A DNA stretch of 34,042 nucleotides, taken from assembly GCA_024403485.1 (NCBI GenBank), contig JAKSRT010000016.1, forward strand, positions 1-34,042. Direction: 5' to 3'. The DNA comes from Lachnospiraceae bacterium. GTDB taxonomy: Bacteria; Bacillota; Clostridia; Lachnospirales; Lachnospiraceae. Both the position numbers and the translations under genes were made by a program. Below the pieces are notes generated by a model. That model was given only the letters and a program-made list of their open reading frames with translations, did no database searches and was not told the origin of the DNA. Below are positions 1 through 8,564 of this stretch, piece by piece. Every line of letters starts with the position of its first letter. The first letter of the stretch is position 1.

Positions 1-3000
1 TGTCAGCGGATTTATTGCCTGATATAAATCTTCCGTATGTAGTTGTTATGACCACATACGTCGGAGCAAGCCCGGAAACTGTGGAAGCGGTTGTTACTTC
101 GCCGGTAGAAGCCTCCATGGCTACCATAAGTAACATTGAGGGCATAGAATCCATGTCTTCTGAAAATTATTCTGTAGTTATTCTTGAGTTTTCTCAGAAA
201 GCCAATATGGATTCGGTATCGCTTGATATACGTGAAAGCCTGGATCAGCTGAAAAGCTATTGGCCGGATGAGGTCGGAAGTCCAATTATTATGAAACTTA
301 ATCCCAATATGCTGCCTATAATGATTGCAGCAGTGGGTGTTGAAGATATGACACAGGCGGAAGCCGGTGATTTTGTTGAGGATAAAATTGTTCCTGAAAT
401 CGAAAGTGTCGAAGGTGTAGCTTCTGTTTCAACGACAGGTATTATTGAAGAAAGTCTGCATGTAGTTATCTCGGAAGATAAGATATCAAAACTCAACGAC
501 AAAGTCGAAGGGTTAATTGATGAAAAGTTCGAAGAAGCCTATGAGGAACTGGCTGATGCGAAAAAAGAACTCGAAGACGGTGAAAGTAAGCTTGCCGATG
601 CCGAAAAAGAAATCAAAAAAGGTGAAGAGCAGCTTGCTGATGCCGAAAAGAAGGTTGAAGACGGCCGTAATGAGCTGAACGACAAAAAGACAGAGGCAAA
701 TGCGGAACTTGCCAATGCAAAGCTTCAGCTTCTGACTGCAAAGGCAGATCTTGAAGCCGCAAAAATGGATATAAATACAAATCTGACTACCTTGGACGCG
801 CTTGTTTCGGCAAGGGCCGAAATCGTATCAAAGAGGGCTGAGGTAGAAAAGCAGCGTCAATCACTTGTCGATATGATAGATCAAATGGAACAAATGGAGA
901 CTCTGCTGACAACAACGATTCCCGATTCAATATCAGGAATTCTTATGGCTTACGCCGGCGGAATTATGGATGCTGCAACCGCAAATGCAGCGCTTGCAGC
1001 CATACAGGCGCAGCTTGCGGCTACTCCGATCGGTACAGCTTTTGCGGCGGTGGATTTTACCGTAAGTAATGCTTCGCTGCTGGCGGAAGTAAACGGTATT
1101 ATTACAGGATATCTCAGTAGTAGCGAATATACCGAAGGAAAGGCTCAACTGACAGACGGACTTACGAAAATCGATGACGGACTGGCTCAAATTGATGCGG
1201 GAATAAAGCAGATTGATGATAATATTGCATCAACAACAATGGGACTTGGTGTTGATGCATATAAGAGTGCACAACAGGGAGCCCTCGATCAGATAGAGGC
1301 CAATCTGGCTTTGGTTGATGACGGTATTATTCAGCTTTATCAGGGTGAAAATGAGGCAATTATAGCTTTTGCCAACGGTCTTTCCCAACTTGATCTGACA
1401 AACTATCAATTGGCGGTTTCCAGAGCTGAACTGGCAGAAGGCAAGAATACTCTTGAAGGAAGCAAGCAGCAGCTTGAAGATGCAAAGACTCAGATAGAAG
1501 ACGGCCTTGATCAGCTTGATGATGCGAAAACGGATGCAAAAGAAAAGGCTGATATGACAGCTGTTCTTTCTGTAGAAACGATTTCCGGTCTTCTTACTGC
1601 ACAGAACTTCTCCATGCCTGCCGGCTATGTTCAGGAAGACGGTAATTCATATCTTGTAAGAGTTGGTGACAAGCCTTCTACGGAAGAAGAACTAAAGAAA
1701 ATGGTTCTTATGAAGATTCCGATGACCGACGATGAAATCATTACTTTGGCAGATGTGGCTGATATATTTACAACAAATAATGCCAATAAAGTATATACAA
1801 ACGTAAACGGCCGGCCCGGTATTGTTCTTTCTATTCAAAAGCAGACCGGATATTCAACCGGAAATGTTTCAGACGCTTTGCTGGCTAAGTTTGATGATCT
1901 TCGCGAGCGTTATACAAATACGGATATTATTCAGCTTATGGACCAGGGCGTTTATATTGACCTGGTAATGAATACTATTTTTGAAAACGTACTTGTCGGT
2001 GGTTTACTGGCGATTATCGTATTGATTTTCTTCTTAAGGGATATAAGACCTACACTGGTAATAGCAATATCAATTCCGGTAAGTTTGATTGCTGCTCTGG
2101 TACTCATGTACTTTAGCGGTGTTTCACTGAATATTATTTCTCTGTCGGGACTTGCCCTGGGCGTAGGTATGCTGGTAGATAACTCCATTGTAGTTATTGA
2201 AAACATATATCGAATGCGTAACTTGGGTGTGGAACCTAAAGAGGCGGCCATAAAGGGAGCAAAAGAAGTTGCAGGTGCTATTTTTGCATCAACGCTGACC
2301 ACAGTCTGTGTATTTCTTCCGATTGTATTTACGGAAGGCCTTACAAGACAGCTCTTTGTTGATATGGGTCTGACAATTGCCTATTCATTACTTGCTTCTT
2401 TGGCTGTGGCCCTTACCGTTGTGCCCGCCTGTGCTTCGGGAATGCTCAAAAAAGTTAAGAAAACCAAGAGCCGTGAGGACAGCTTTGCGTACAGAGCTTA
2501 TGAGAAATTCTTAAGAGGATGCCTTAAAGTTAAACCGATTGTTCTTTTAGTAGCGATAGGCTTGCTTGGAATTTCTGTTTATGCAGCATATACCAACGGC
2601 TTTGCTTACTTCCCTGCGATGGATTCAACTCAGGTGACGGTTTCTGTCGGTATTGCTGAGGAGTCTGATATAGAGGATGTTAAGGAAGCTACCGACATTA
2701 TTATCGAAAGAATAGCAGAGATTGAAGATGTGGTAGACATCGGTGCACTGGCATCAAGGGGAAGTTTGAGCTTGTTCGGAGCTCAGTCTTCCGACGAGGT
2801 TGTTCCCGGAACTACCATTTATGTTACAACTACGGAAAAACGTACGATGACATCCCAGGAACTTTCCAACGCCATAAAGGACTGTGCTTCCGATTTGGAA
2901 GGAATTACGGTTTCGGTTGAGACATCCACTATGGATATGTCTGCCATGGGCGGTTCGGGTATAAGCATTTCAATAAAGGGCCGTGATCTTGATACACTTT

Positions 3001-4295
3001 ATAAATTGGCTCAGGAAGCGGGAAAAATTATTTCCGAAACGGAAGGTGTCGGTAAAGTAAGCAGTGATACCGGGGATGCAAGTCCTGAACTTCGAGTTCA
3101 TGTAGATAGAGAGAAAGCGGCCGTGGAGGGACTTACGGTTGCGCAGGCCTTTATGCAGATTGCCGATTATGTTAAGGATTCATCGGTTGCAACCACGCTT
3201 ACAACTGCTACAAATGATATTTCCGTATATGTTGATGATGAGACCAGAAGCAATTTGTCGAGAAATGATATTCGCGACATGGAAATAACCTACACCAACG
3301 CGGACGGTGAGGAAGATAAAGTTCCCTTATCGGAAATTGCGGATTATGAAGATGGTGTGGGTATGAGCACCATTAACCGTGTGGATCAGACAAGATACGT
3401 AAGCATAAATGCCGCAATAGCAGACGGTTACAATGTTACATTTGTAACTCAGGATGTGGAAAAGAACATGAAGGCCCTTGAAATTCCGGCCGGCTACTCT
3501 CTTGAATTCGGCGGCGAAAATGAAATGATTATGGACAGTATGCGTCAGCTGGCTCTTTTACTTGTGCTTGCTGTTTTGTTCATTTATCTTATTATGGTAG
3601 CGCAGTTCCAGTCTCTTGGCTCACCCTTCATAATTATGTTTACAATTCCGCTGGCATTTACGGGTGGCTTTGGAGCATTGTTCCTTACAGGTTCAGAAAT
3701 CAGTATTGTTGTAATGATTGGTTTTGTAATGCTGTCGGGCATTATTGTTAACAACGGTATCGTGCTGGTTGACTACATAAATCAGCGACGCGCCGAAGGC
3801 CTTTCAAAGAAGGAAGCCATTATAGATGCAGGCATTACACGTCTTCGCCCTGTATTGATGACTGCAATGACTACAATTCTTGCATTACTTACGATGGCAT
3901 TTTCAAAAAAGATGGGTGCGGATATGACAAAGCCTCTTGCTATCGTAGTTATCGGTGGTATGATTTACGGTACTTTGATGACTTTGATTGTTGTACCTTG
4001 TATTTATGATATTTTTGTAAGAGAAAAGAAGAAAAAAGATGTATTACCGGAGGTGTTCATCGGAGGCAATATGACTGATGACATGACCGAGGAATTATCT
4101 GATGAATTATCAGAAGAACCGGCCGGAGATTTGAAAGAAGATTCTGCTGATGATCTGACAGAAGATTTGAAGGAAGATTCGGTTGGAGATCTGACCGAAG
4201 ACTTGCCTAAAGAGGGTCGTGATGATAATTCGGTTGATGATTCTGATGGCGATTCGAACAACTGCGAAGCGGGTTCGGATGATGCAACTAAATAA
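1..4295 (+). CDS. RND-family efflux transporter permease, 5'-truncated, with long coiled-coil insertion
   Basis: The reading frame is open from base 3, so the real start lies upstream. The first visible residues (LLPDINLPYVVV) match the sequence that follows TM1 in AcrB-type HAE1 transporters. TM2-TM4 follow from about base 1980, with the hallmark GMLVDNSIVVIENIYR; the second half repeats the pattern (MLSGIIVNNGIVLVDYIN). Such pumps are proton-driven membrane exporters. Between about bases 490 and 1550, inside the first porter domain, there are two long Glu/Lys/Ala-rich heptad stretches (about 140 residues each) joined by a less charged segment; they read as an antiparallel coiled-coil hairpin. 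The porter sequence resumes at LTAQNFSMPAGYV. The C-terminus is an about 70-residue Asp/Glu-rich tail, probably cytoplasmic. A terminator follows. Substrate unknown; family call is secure. Confidence 0.93.
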   Translation, partial: SADLLPDINLPYVVVMTTYVGASPETVEAVVTSPVEASMATISNIEGIESMSSENYSVVILEFSQKANMDSVSLDIRESLDQLKSYWPDEVGSPIIMKLNPNMLPIMIAAVGVEDMTQAEAGDFVEDKIVPEIESVEGVASVSTTGIIEESLHVVISEDKISKLNDKVEGLIDEKFEEAYEELADAKKELEDGESKLADAEKEIKKGEEQLADAEKKVEDGRNELNDKKTEANAELANAKLQLLTAKADLEAAKMDINTNLTTLDALVSARAEIVSKRAEVEKQRQSLVDMIDQMEQMETLLTTTIPDSISGILMAYAGGIMDAATANAALAAIQAQLAATPIGTAFAAVDFTVSNASLLAEVNGIITGYLSSSEYTEGKAQLTDGLTKIDDGLAQIDAGIKQIDDNIASTTMGLGVDAYKSAQQGALDQIEANLALVDDGIIQLYQGENEAIIAFANGLSQLDLTNYQLAVSRAELAEGKNTLEGSKQQLEDAKTQIEDGLDQLDDAKTDAKEKADMTAVLSVETISGLLTAQNFSMPAGYVQEDGNSYLVRVGDKPSTEEELKKMVLMKIPMTDDEIITLADVADIFTTNNANKVYTNVNGRPGIVLSIQKQTGYSTGNVSDALLAKFDDLRERYTNTDIIQLMDQGVYIDLVMNTIFENVLVGGLLAIIVLIFFLRDIRPTLVIAISIPVSLIAALVLMYFSGVSLNIISLSGLALGVGMLVDNSIVVIENIYRMRNLGVEPKEAAIKGAKEVAGAIFASTLTTVCVFLPIVFTEGLTRQLFVDMGLTIAYSLLASLAVALTVVPACASGMLKKVKKTKSREDSFAYRAYEKFLRGCLKVKPIVLLVAIGLLGISVYAAYTNGFAYFPAMDSTQVTVSVGIAEESDIEDVKEATDIIIERIAEIEDVVDIGALASRGSLSLFGAQSSDEVVPGTTIYVTTTEKRTMTSQELSNAIKDCASDLEGITVSVETSTMDMSAMGGSGISISIKGRDLDTLYKLAQEAGKIISETEGVGKVSSDTGDASPELRVHVDREKAAVEGLTVAQAFMQIADYVKDSSVATTLTTATNDISVYVDDETRSNLSRNDIRDMEITYTNADGEEDKVPLSEIADYEDGVGMSTINRVDQTRYVSINAAIADGYNVTFVTQDVEKNMKALEIPAGYSLEFGGENEMIMDSMRQLALLLVLAVLFIYLIMVAQFQSLGSPFIIMFTIPLAFTGGFGALFLTGSEISIVVMIGFVMLSGIIVNNGIVLVDYINQRRAEGLSKKEAIIDAGITRLRPVLMTAMTTILALLTMAFSKKMGADMTKPLAIVVIGGMIYGTLMTLIVVPCIYDIFVREKKKKDVLPEVFIGGNMTDDMTEELSDELSEEPAGDLKEDSADDLTEDLKEDSVGDLTEDLPKEGRDDNSVDDSDGDSNNCEAGSDDATK

Positions 4296-4346
4296 AGTGC
4301 AGATTCGGAAAAATCGGCAAATCAAATAACATGCTATATGCGATTA

Positions 4347-4379
4347 TCCCCCTTGCCAAGCCGCAAGGGGGATTTTTTT
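4347..4379 (+). terminator. Rho-independent terminator of the RND gene
   Basis: A 9-bp perfect stem TCCCCCTTG/CAAGGGGGA with an 8-nt loop is followed at once by seven T. It lies 51 bases after the RND stop codon and just before the palindrome array. Confidence 0.93.
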
Positions 4380-4388
4380 GCAAGCGAA

Positions 4389-4573
4389 TTTAGGTAATGG
4401 AAGCGGAAAAACGGAACCTGTTACCTAAATTTCCGGAGTGATGCATTCTTTGCAAGCGAATTTAGGTAATAGAAACAGAAAATCGGAATCTGTTACCTAA
4501 ATTTCCGGAGTGACGCAGTTTTGACAAGTGAATTTAGGTAATGGATGGCAAAAAAAGTATTCTGTTGCCTAAA
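4389..4573. repeat. Array 1: three 41-bp palindromes at exact 72-bp period
   Basis: Palindromes start at 4389, 4461 and 4533. Each is 41 bp, opening with TTTAGGTAAT and closing with TTACCTAAA (TTGCCTAAA in the third). The interiors are A-rich and only partly conserved. The two intervening segments are 31 bp each and alike (TTTCCGGAGTGA...CAAG(C/T)GAA). The last palindrome ends at 4573 and supplies the stop codon of the minus-strand nuclease-like gene. The same architecture (41 + 31 = 72) recurs at 33043-33485 with different interior sequence, so this is a dispersed family. Role unknown; it resembles REP/BIME-type elements in layout. Confidence 0.92.
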
Positions 4574-5387
4574 GGAAAAATTGACTGATGATTCTTTCTA
4601 TTTCATTTACATTTAGTGGGGTTAATGATGTTTCGAAAGTCATTATGAGTTGATCTGATGGATATATTCCATTGCTGCAATAGTTTGAAATTTTGTGCAA
4701 GGCATTATCTTTGTATGTAATATTGTCCATTAAGCCGAAATGTTCCCAATAATATATTTTTAATGTCTTTGGATGCATCACTGTGAAGTCAGGATGATAG
4801 GTTACCCCGTTGATATTTAAAGGGAATTCATATTTGAAAGGGATTCCGTGAGAAGATAGACAAGTAGCAATTAATACTTCGGATTTTGAACGAACCATAT
4901 GCCCGGAGATTGTTTTGTGAATCAGTGATTCGGGATGAATTGGGGGAGAGTCTGGTTCTTGATTAAGCCAGGCTTGGATAATGTTTTCGCTGCAGGCATC
5001 AATGGGTATATTTTTGAGATTAAGGTTGTCTTTATGAGACAGATTAGTATTTTTTAATAAGGGACTGTAGCAACGATTTGATAATAAGTTATATGTACAT
5101 TCGGGTTCATTTAATACCTTTAAATATTGTTCGGCGGCATTTTTCTGCTTTTTTAAATCCATAAGCAGAGTACTAAAAAATAGTTTGTTTGCTAACTCCT
5201 GCGCTAAGCTGCTTTGTGAACGTTTTAGATATTTCCTTTTACCGTTTTTTTCAACAAACCATTTGATATATTTTCCGGAAGAATAGCATCGTAGTTTTCC
5301 CGGCGGAAAGTGCTTGATTTGCTCGGTTATTTCGGTTATTTGCAGATTCAAATTATCTATTTCTGCTTTTATTATGTTTGAATTCAC
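4569..5387 (-). CDS. PD-(D/E)xK nuclease-like protein (hypothetical)
   Basis: A 272-residue protein with a GTG start at 5387, chosen because AGGAGGT (5392-5398) sits four bases upstream. Residues 1-95 are predicted mostly helical and charged, with a Lys/Arg-rich patch at 31-56. The C-terminal half has the order expected of a PD-(D/E)xK fold: VRSKSE (Glu170) on a helix, Y-x-H-PDF (Asp200) on a strand, then IYYWEHFG (Glu215). The usual Lys of ExK is not at the standard position; His216 is adjacent. From memory, similar proteins are common and often multicopy in Clostridia and annotated as hypothetical. No signal peptide or membrane segment is seen. The TAG stop lies inside the right arm of the last palindrome of array 1. 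Nuclease activity is inferred from motifs only. Confidence 0.75.
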   Translation of the reverse strand: MNSNIIKAEIDNLNLQITEITEQIKHFPPGKLRCYSSGKYIKWFVEKNGKRKYLKRSQSSLAQELANKLFFSTLLMDLKKQKNAAEQYLKVLNEPECTYNLLSNRCYSPLLKNTNLSHKDNLNLKNIPIDACSENIIQAWLNQEPDSPPIHPESLIHKTISGHMVRSKSEVLIATCLSSHGIPFKYEFPLNINGVTYHPDFTVMHPKTLKIYYWEHFGLMDNITYKDNALHKISNYCSNGIYPSDQLIMTFETSLTPLNVNEIERIISQFFL

Positions 5388-5534
5388 TGGTACCTCCTGT
5401 GTTTTGATTACTTGTTGCGAAAAAGAGTGAGAAGACAGACGATATATAAAATTACAGCCAGTTAAAATGTATGGTGTCTATTTCTCGGAAAAATATAGAT
5501 AAAAAAGAAAGAATTGAATAAAGAAACTAACACA

Positions 5535-5563
5535 ATCATAGGTGCTATATGTTTTTAAGTCAA
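5535..5563 (-). promoter_or_regulatory. Predicted promoter of the nuclease-like gene
   Basis: On the minus strand TTGACT (5563-5558) is followed after 17 bases by TATGAT (5540-5535), close to the sigma-A consensus. It would give a leader of about 140 nt before the GTG start at 5387. The gene therefore has its own promoter, divergent from the DUF3592 gene. Confidence 0.6.
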
Positions 5564-5605
5564 TATGATAGAATAATATTCAAATAATAATTTGGAGGGG
5601 GAAAT

Positions 5606-5998
5606 ATGGCTTATGCAATTATAGGAATAATAGTGCTGCTCATCGGCGCATACATCCTTATGGTGGAAATAAGCAGGAGAATACGCTGCACAAAGCAGGT
5701 AAAAGGAAAAATATGTGCCGTTGTTCAGCAAAATGACTTTGAATTCAGAAATTCGAGAGCTAAGGTTTATCATCCGGTGTATGAATTTGAAGCTGATGGT
5801 CGGATTATTAAAGGGCACTACAAACAGTATAATAAATCAGACGCCTGGTTTCAGGTCGGAGCCGAAGCAAAAATCAGATATAATCCGGACAAACCTGACG
5901 AGTTTGTGGTTGTGGATGCAGTAAGTGAACTTGTAACAGGAACGTTTTGTGCATTGGCAGGAATTGTGCTGATTATTATTTATTATGTCAGACCATAA
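5606..5998 (+). CDS. Small membrane protein, DUF3592-like
   Basis: 130 residues. The ATG at 5606 follows GGAGGGGG (5593-5600). A hydrophobic helix at residues about 3-20 and another at about 108-127 flank an exposed beta-rich segment. That segment carries VYHPVYEFEADGRIIKG and, later, VGAEAKIRYNPDKPDEFVV, the pattern of DUF3592 proteins (a strand pair followed by YNPxxP). Function is unknown. It stands alone between the divergent nuclease-like gene and iorA, which has its own promoter; no terminator was seen after it. Confidence 0.75.
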   Translation: MAYAIIGIIVLLIGAYILMVEISRRIRCTKQVKGKICAVVQQNDFEFRNSRAKVYHPVYEFEADGRIIKGHYKQYNKSDAWFQVGAEAKIRYNPDKPDEFVVVDAVSELVTGTFCALAGIVLIIIYYVRP

Positions 5999-6008
5999 AA
6001 TTTCTGCT

Positions 6009-6037
6009 TTGACGATATATATATGCTTTGCTAAAAT
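6009..6037 (+). promoter_or_regulatory. Predicted promoter of iorAB
   Basis: TTGACG (6009-6014), 17-base spacer, TAAAAT (6032-6037). It lies about 130 bases upstream of the iorA start; no clear regulatory hairpin is seen in the leader. Confidence 0.55.
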
Positions 6038-6165
6038 TATAGAGATGATTATTTAAAAACGGAAAATGTGACAGGTAAGCTGAAGTCCATTATTCCGATT
6101 TTTAACAAGACGGGTTTGTACAGAAACTAAAATATACAGAAAGAAAAAGAAAGGAACTATCAGAC

Positions 6166-7899
6166 GTGGAAAGAAAAATTATGCTTGGTAACGCTGCCAT
6201 AGCCCGCGGCGCCTATGAAGCGGGAGTAAAGGTAAGTGCTGCTTATCCCGGAACTCCCAGTACTGAAATCAGTGAAAATATTGTCAATTATCCTGAAGTT
6301 TATTGTGAATGGTCACCCAATGAAAAGGTTGCCTGCGAAGTGGCTATCGGTGCATCCATGAGCGGAGTCAGATCTATGTGCAGTATGAAACATGTAGGTC
6401 TTAATGTGGCAAGCGATCCGCTTTATACAGCTTCTTACATAGGAGTAAACGGAGGTATGGTAGTAATCGTTGCCGACGACCCGGGCCTTTACTCATCACA
6501 GAATGAGCAGGACACCAGAATGGTGGCAAGAGCAGCAATGGTTCCCGTAATTGAACCTTCCGATTCTCAGGAAGCTAAGGATTTTATCAAAATTGCATTT
6601 GATTTATCCGAGGAATACGATACCCCTATTATTTTCAGAACAACCACGAGACTTGGTCATTCCCAGGGACTTGTAACGTTGGAAGAAAGAAAAGAAATAG
6701 AAGATAAGGCTTATGAGCGCAATTCCGCAAAGAATGTTATGATGCCCGGAATGGCAAAGAAACGCCACATATATGTTGAAGAGCGTCTTAAGAAGATGTC
6801 CGACGACGGTGCCAAAATGGCAATTAACAGAGTCGAAATGGGTGACACAAAGGTTGGCTTTATCACCTCCGGTATTGCTTATCAGTACGTTAAGGAAGTA
6901 TGCCCCGAAGCCAGCGTTCTTAAACTCGGACTGGTAAATCCTATCCCTAAGGCAATGATTAAAGACTTTGCTTCAAAGGTTGATAAATTATATATTTTCG
7001 AAGAACTGGAGCCTGTAATTGAAGAACAGGTTCGTGCAATGGGCATTGAATGTATCGGAAAAGAAGTATTTACGGTTCAAGGCGAATACAGTGCCAATAT
7101 GTTAAGAAAAGTGTTAAAGGGAGAGGAACCCGAAAACAAGGCAGTCGAGGTACCTGCAAGACCTCCGATTCTTTGTCCCGGATGCCCTCACAGAAGCGTT
7201 TATACGGCACTTAAGAATCTTAAAATTCATGCAGCCGGCGATATCGGATGCTATACTCTCGGTGCGGTTGCACCACTTAATGTGGTAGATACCGCTGTAT
7301 GTATGGGATCAAGTATTTCTACTCTTCATGGTATGGAAAAAGCAAAGGGCCGTGAATTTATTAAGGATTGGGTTGCGGTTATAGGTGATTCAACATTCCT
7401 CCATACAGGCGTTAATTCGCTTATGAATATGGTTTATAACAAGGCGACCGGAACAGTACTTATTCTTGATAACTCTACAACCGGTATGACAGGTCACCAG
7501 GACCATGCGGCTACAGGTAAAACCCTGATGGGTGAGCCTACATATGCAATTGATATTTATAATCTTTGCAAAGCCATGGGTATTGATAATGTTGTGGAAG
7601 TTGATTCATATAATCAGGCAGAGCTCACTAAGGTCATCAAAGAAGAGGTGGCAAAAGAAGCAGTTTCCGTTATTATTTGTAAAGCTCCCTGTGCGCTGCT
7701 TAAGGGTCTTAAGTTCCCCAATGTATGCAAACCGGTATCGGAAAAGTGTAAAAAGTGCGGCGCTTGTTTGAAGCCCGGATGTCCTGCTCTTACAAAGAAT
7801 GAAGACGGAACAATTTCAATCGATATGACAATGTGCAATGGCTGTGGACTTTGTATGCAGATGTGTAAGTTTGATGCCATCGATAAGGTAGAAAGGTAG
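6166..7899 (+). CDS. iorA: Indolepyruvate:ferredoxin oxidoreductase, alpha subunit
   Basis: 577 residues with a GTG start after AAAGGAAC. With IorB it oxidatively decarboxylates aryl-pyruvates from aromatic amino acids to aryl-acetyl-CoA, reducing ferredoxin in the cytoplasm. The N-terminal pyrimidine-binding domain opens with MLGNAAIARGAYEAG and AAYPGTPSTEI. A CPGCPHR motif (Cys337, Cys340) starts the thiamine-diphosphate domain, which carries the GDS...DNSTTGMTGHQDH cofactor motif. The C-terminus is a ferredoxin-like domain with two clusters: CxxCxxCxxxxC (528-539) and CxxCxxCxxxC (557-567). Length is close to the family norm. iorB follows after 12 bases, so the two are co-transcribed. Confidence 0.96.
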   Translation: MERKIMLGNAAIARGAYEAGVKVSAAYPGTPSTEISENIVNYPEVYCEWSPNEKVACEVAIGASMSGVRSMCSMKHVGLNVASDPLYTASYIGVNGGMVVIVADDPGLYSSQNEQDTRMVARAAMVPVIEPSDSQEAKDFIKIAFDLSEEYDTPIIFRTTTRLGHSQGLVTLEERKEIEDKAYERNSAKNVMMPGMAKKRHIYVEERLKKMSDDGAKMAINRVEMGDTKVGFITSGIAYQYVKEVCPEASVLKLGLVNPIPKAMIKDFASKVDKLYIFEELEPVIEEQVRAMGIECIGKEVFTVQGEYSANMLRKVLKGEEPENKAVEVPARPPILCPGCPHRSVYTALKNLKIHAAGDIGCYTLGAVAPLNVVDTAVCMGSSISTLHGMEKAKGREFIKDWVAVIGDSTFLHTGVNSLMNMVYNKATGTVLILDNSTTGMTGHQDHAATGKTLMGEPTYAIDIYNLCKAMGIDNVVEVDSYNQAELTKVIKEEVAKEAVSVIICKAPCALLKGLKFPNVCKPVSEKCKKCGACLKPGCPALTKNEDGTISIDMTMCNGCGLCMQMCKFDAIDKVER

Positions 7900-7911
7900 G
7901 AGGTTCGAATC

Positions 7912-8484
7912 ATGGAAACAAAAAATATTATGATAGTCGGCGTAGGCGGACAGGGAACACTTCTTACCAGCCGTATTTTAGGTGGTATCATGCTGAGTGC
8001 AGGTTATGATGTAAAACTTTCGGAAGTACACGGAATGGCACAGCGTGGAGGATCTGTAGTTACTTTTGTAAGATATGGCGATAAGGTTTACGAACCCATT
8101 GTAGAAGAAGGTCAGGCAGATGTTCTTATCGCCTTTGAAAGACTTGAAGCATTAAGATATGTGCAGTTTCTTAAGAAGGACGGTGTTATCATCGTAAACG
8201 ATCAGAGAATCGATCCTATGCCGGTAGTAACCGGAGCTGCACAGTATCCTGAAAATATTATTGAAAACCTTTCAAAGGATTATAAAGTATATTCGATTGA
8301 TGCCCAGGCGGAAGCACTTAAGATGGGCAATGCCAAGGTGTTCAATATCATTGTTCTGGGTATGGCTGCAAAGCATATGAATTTTTCCAAAGATGAATGG
8401 CTTAAGGTTATTGAAGAAACGGTTCCTCCAAAGACCGTTGAAATTAACAAGGCCGCATTTATCAAAGGATTTGAATCGGTATAA
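7912..8484 (+). CDS. iorB: Indolepyruvate:ferredoxin oxidoreductase, beta subunit
   Basis: 190 residues, ATG after TAGGAGGTTCGAATC, 12 bases downstream of iorA. It is the gamma-type catalytic partner of 2-oxoacid:ferredoxin oxidoreductases: NIMIVGVGGQGTLLTSRILG (the GxGGQG motif) at the N-terminus, then EVHGMAQRGGSVVTFVRYG, typical of IorB. There are no Fe-S cysteines, as expected, because the clusters are in IorA. A strong bidirectional terminator follows. The call is secure from both motif and synteny. Confidence 0.96.
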   Translation: METKNIMIVGVGGQGTLLTSRILGGIMLSAGYDVKLSEVHGMAQRGGSVVTFVRYGDKVYEPIVEEGQADVLIAFERLEALRYVQFLKKDGVIIVNDQRIDPMPVVTGAAQYPENIIENLSKDYKVYSIDAQAEALKMGNAKVFNIIVLGMAAKHMNFSKDEWLKVIEETVPPKTVEINKAAFIKGFESV

Positions 8485-8497
8485 GGTGAAAAGAAAT

Positions 8498-8524
8498 AAA
8501 ACCGGCAGTGTGACTGCCGGTTTT
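8498..8524. terminator. Bidirectional terminator between iorB and the MATE gene
   Basis: A 12-bp perfect stem AAAACCGGCAGT/ACTGCCGGTTTT with a 3-base loop sits 13 bases after the iorB stop. T-runs occur on both strands, so it can also end the convergent MATE transcript whose stop is at 8565. Confidence 0.9.
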
Positions 8525-8564
8525 ATTGTTAAGTCAATGAGCGAAGCGGAATCGATGTGTTTAA

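Noticed and set aside
4389-4573. Strict RNA polarity of the palindromes from G-T pairs
   Set aside because: All three A-to-G changes in right arms keep pairing only on the plus strand, but two are in related end units and array 2 internal units appear inverted, so the sample is too small to assign a strand.
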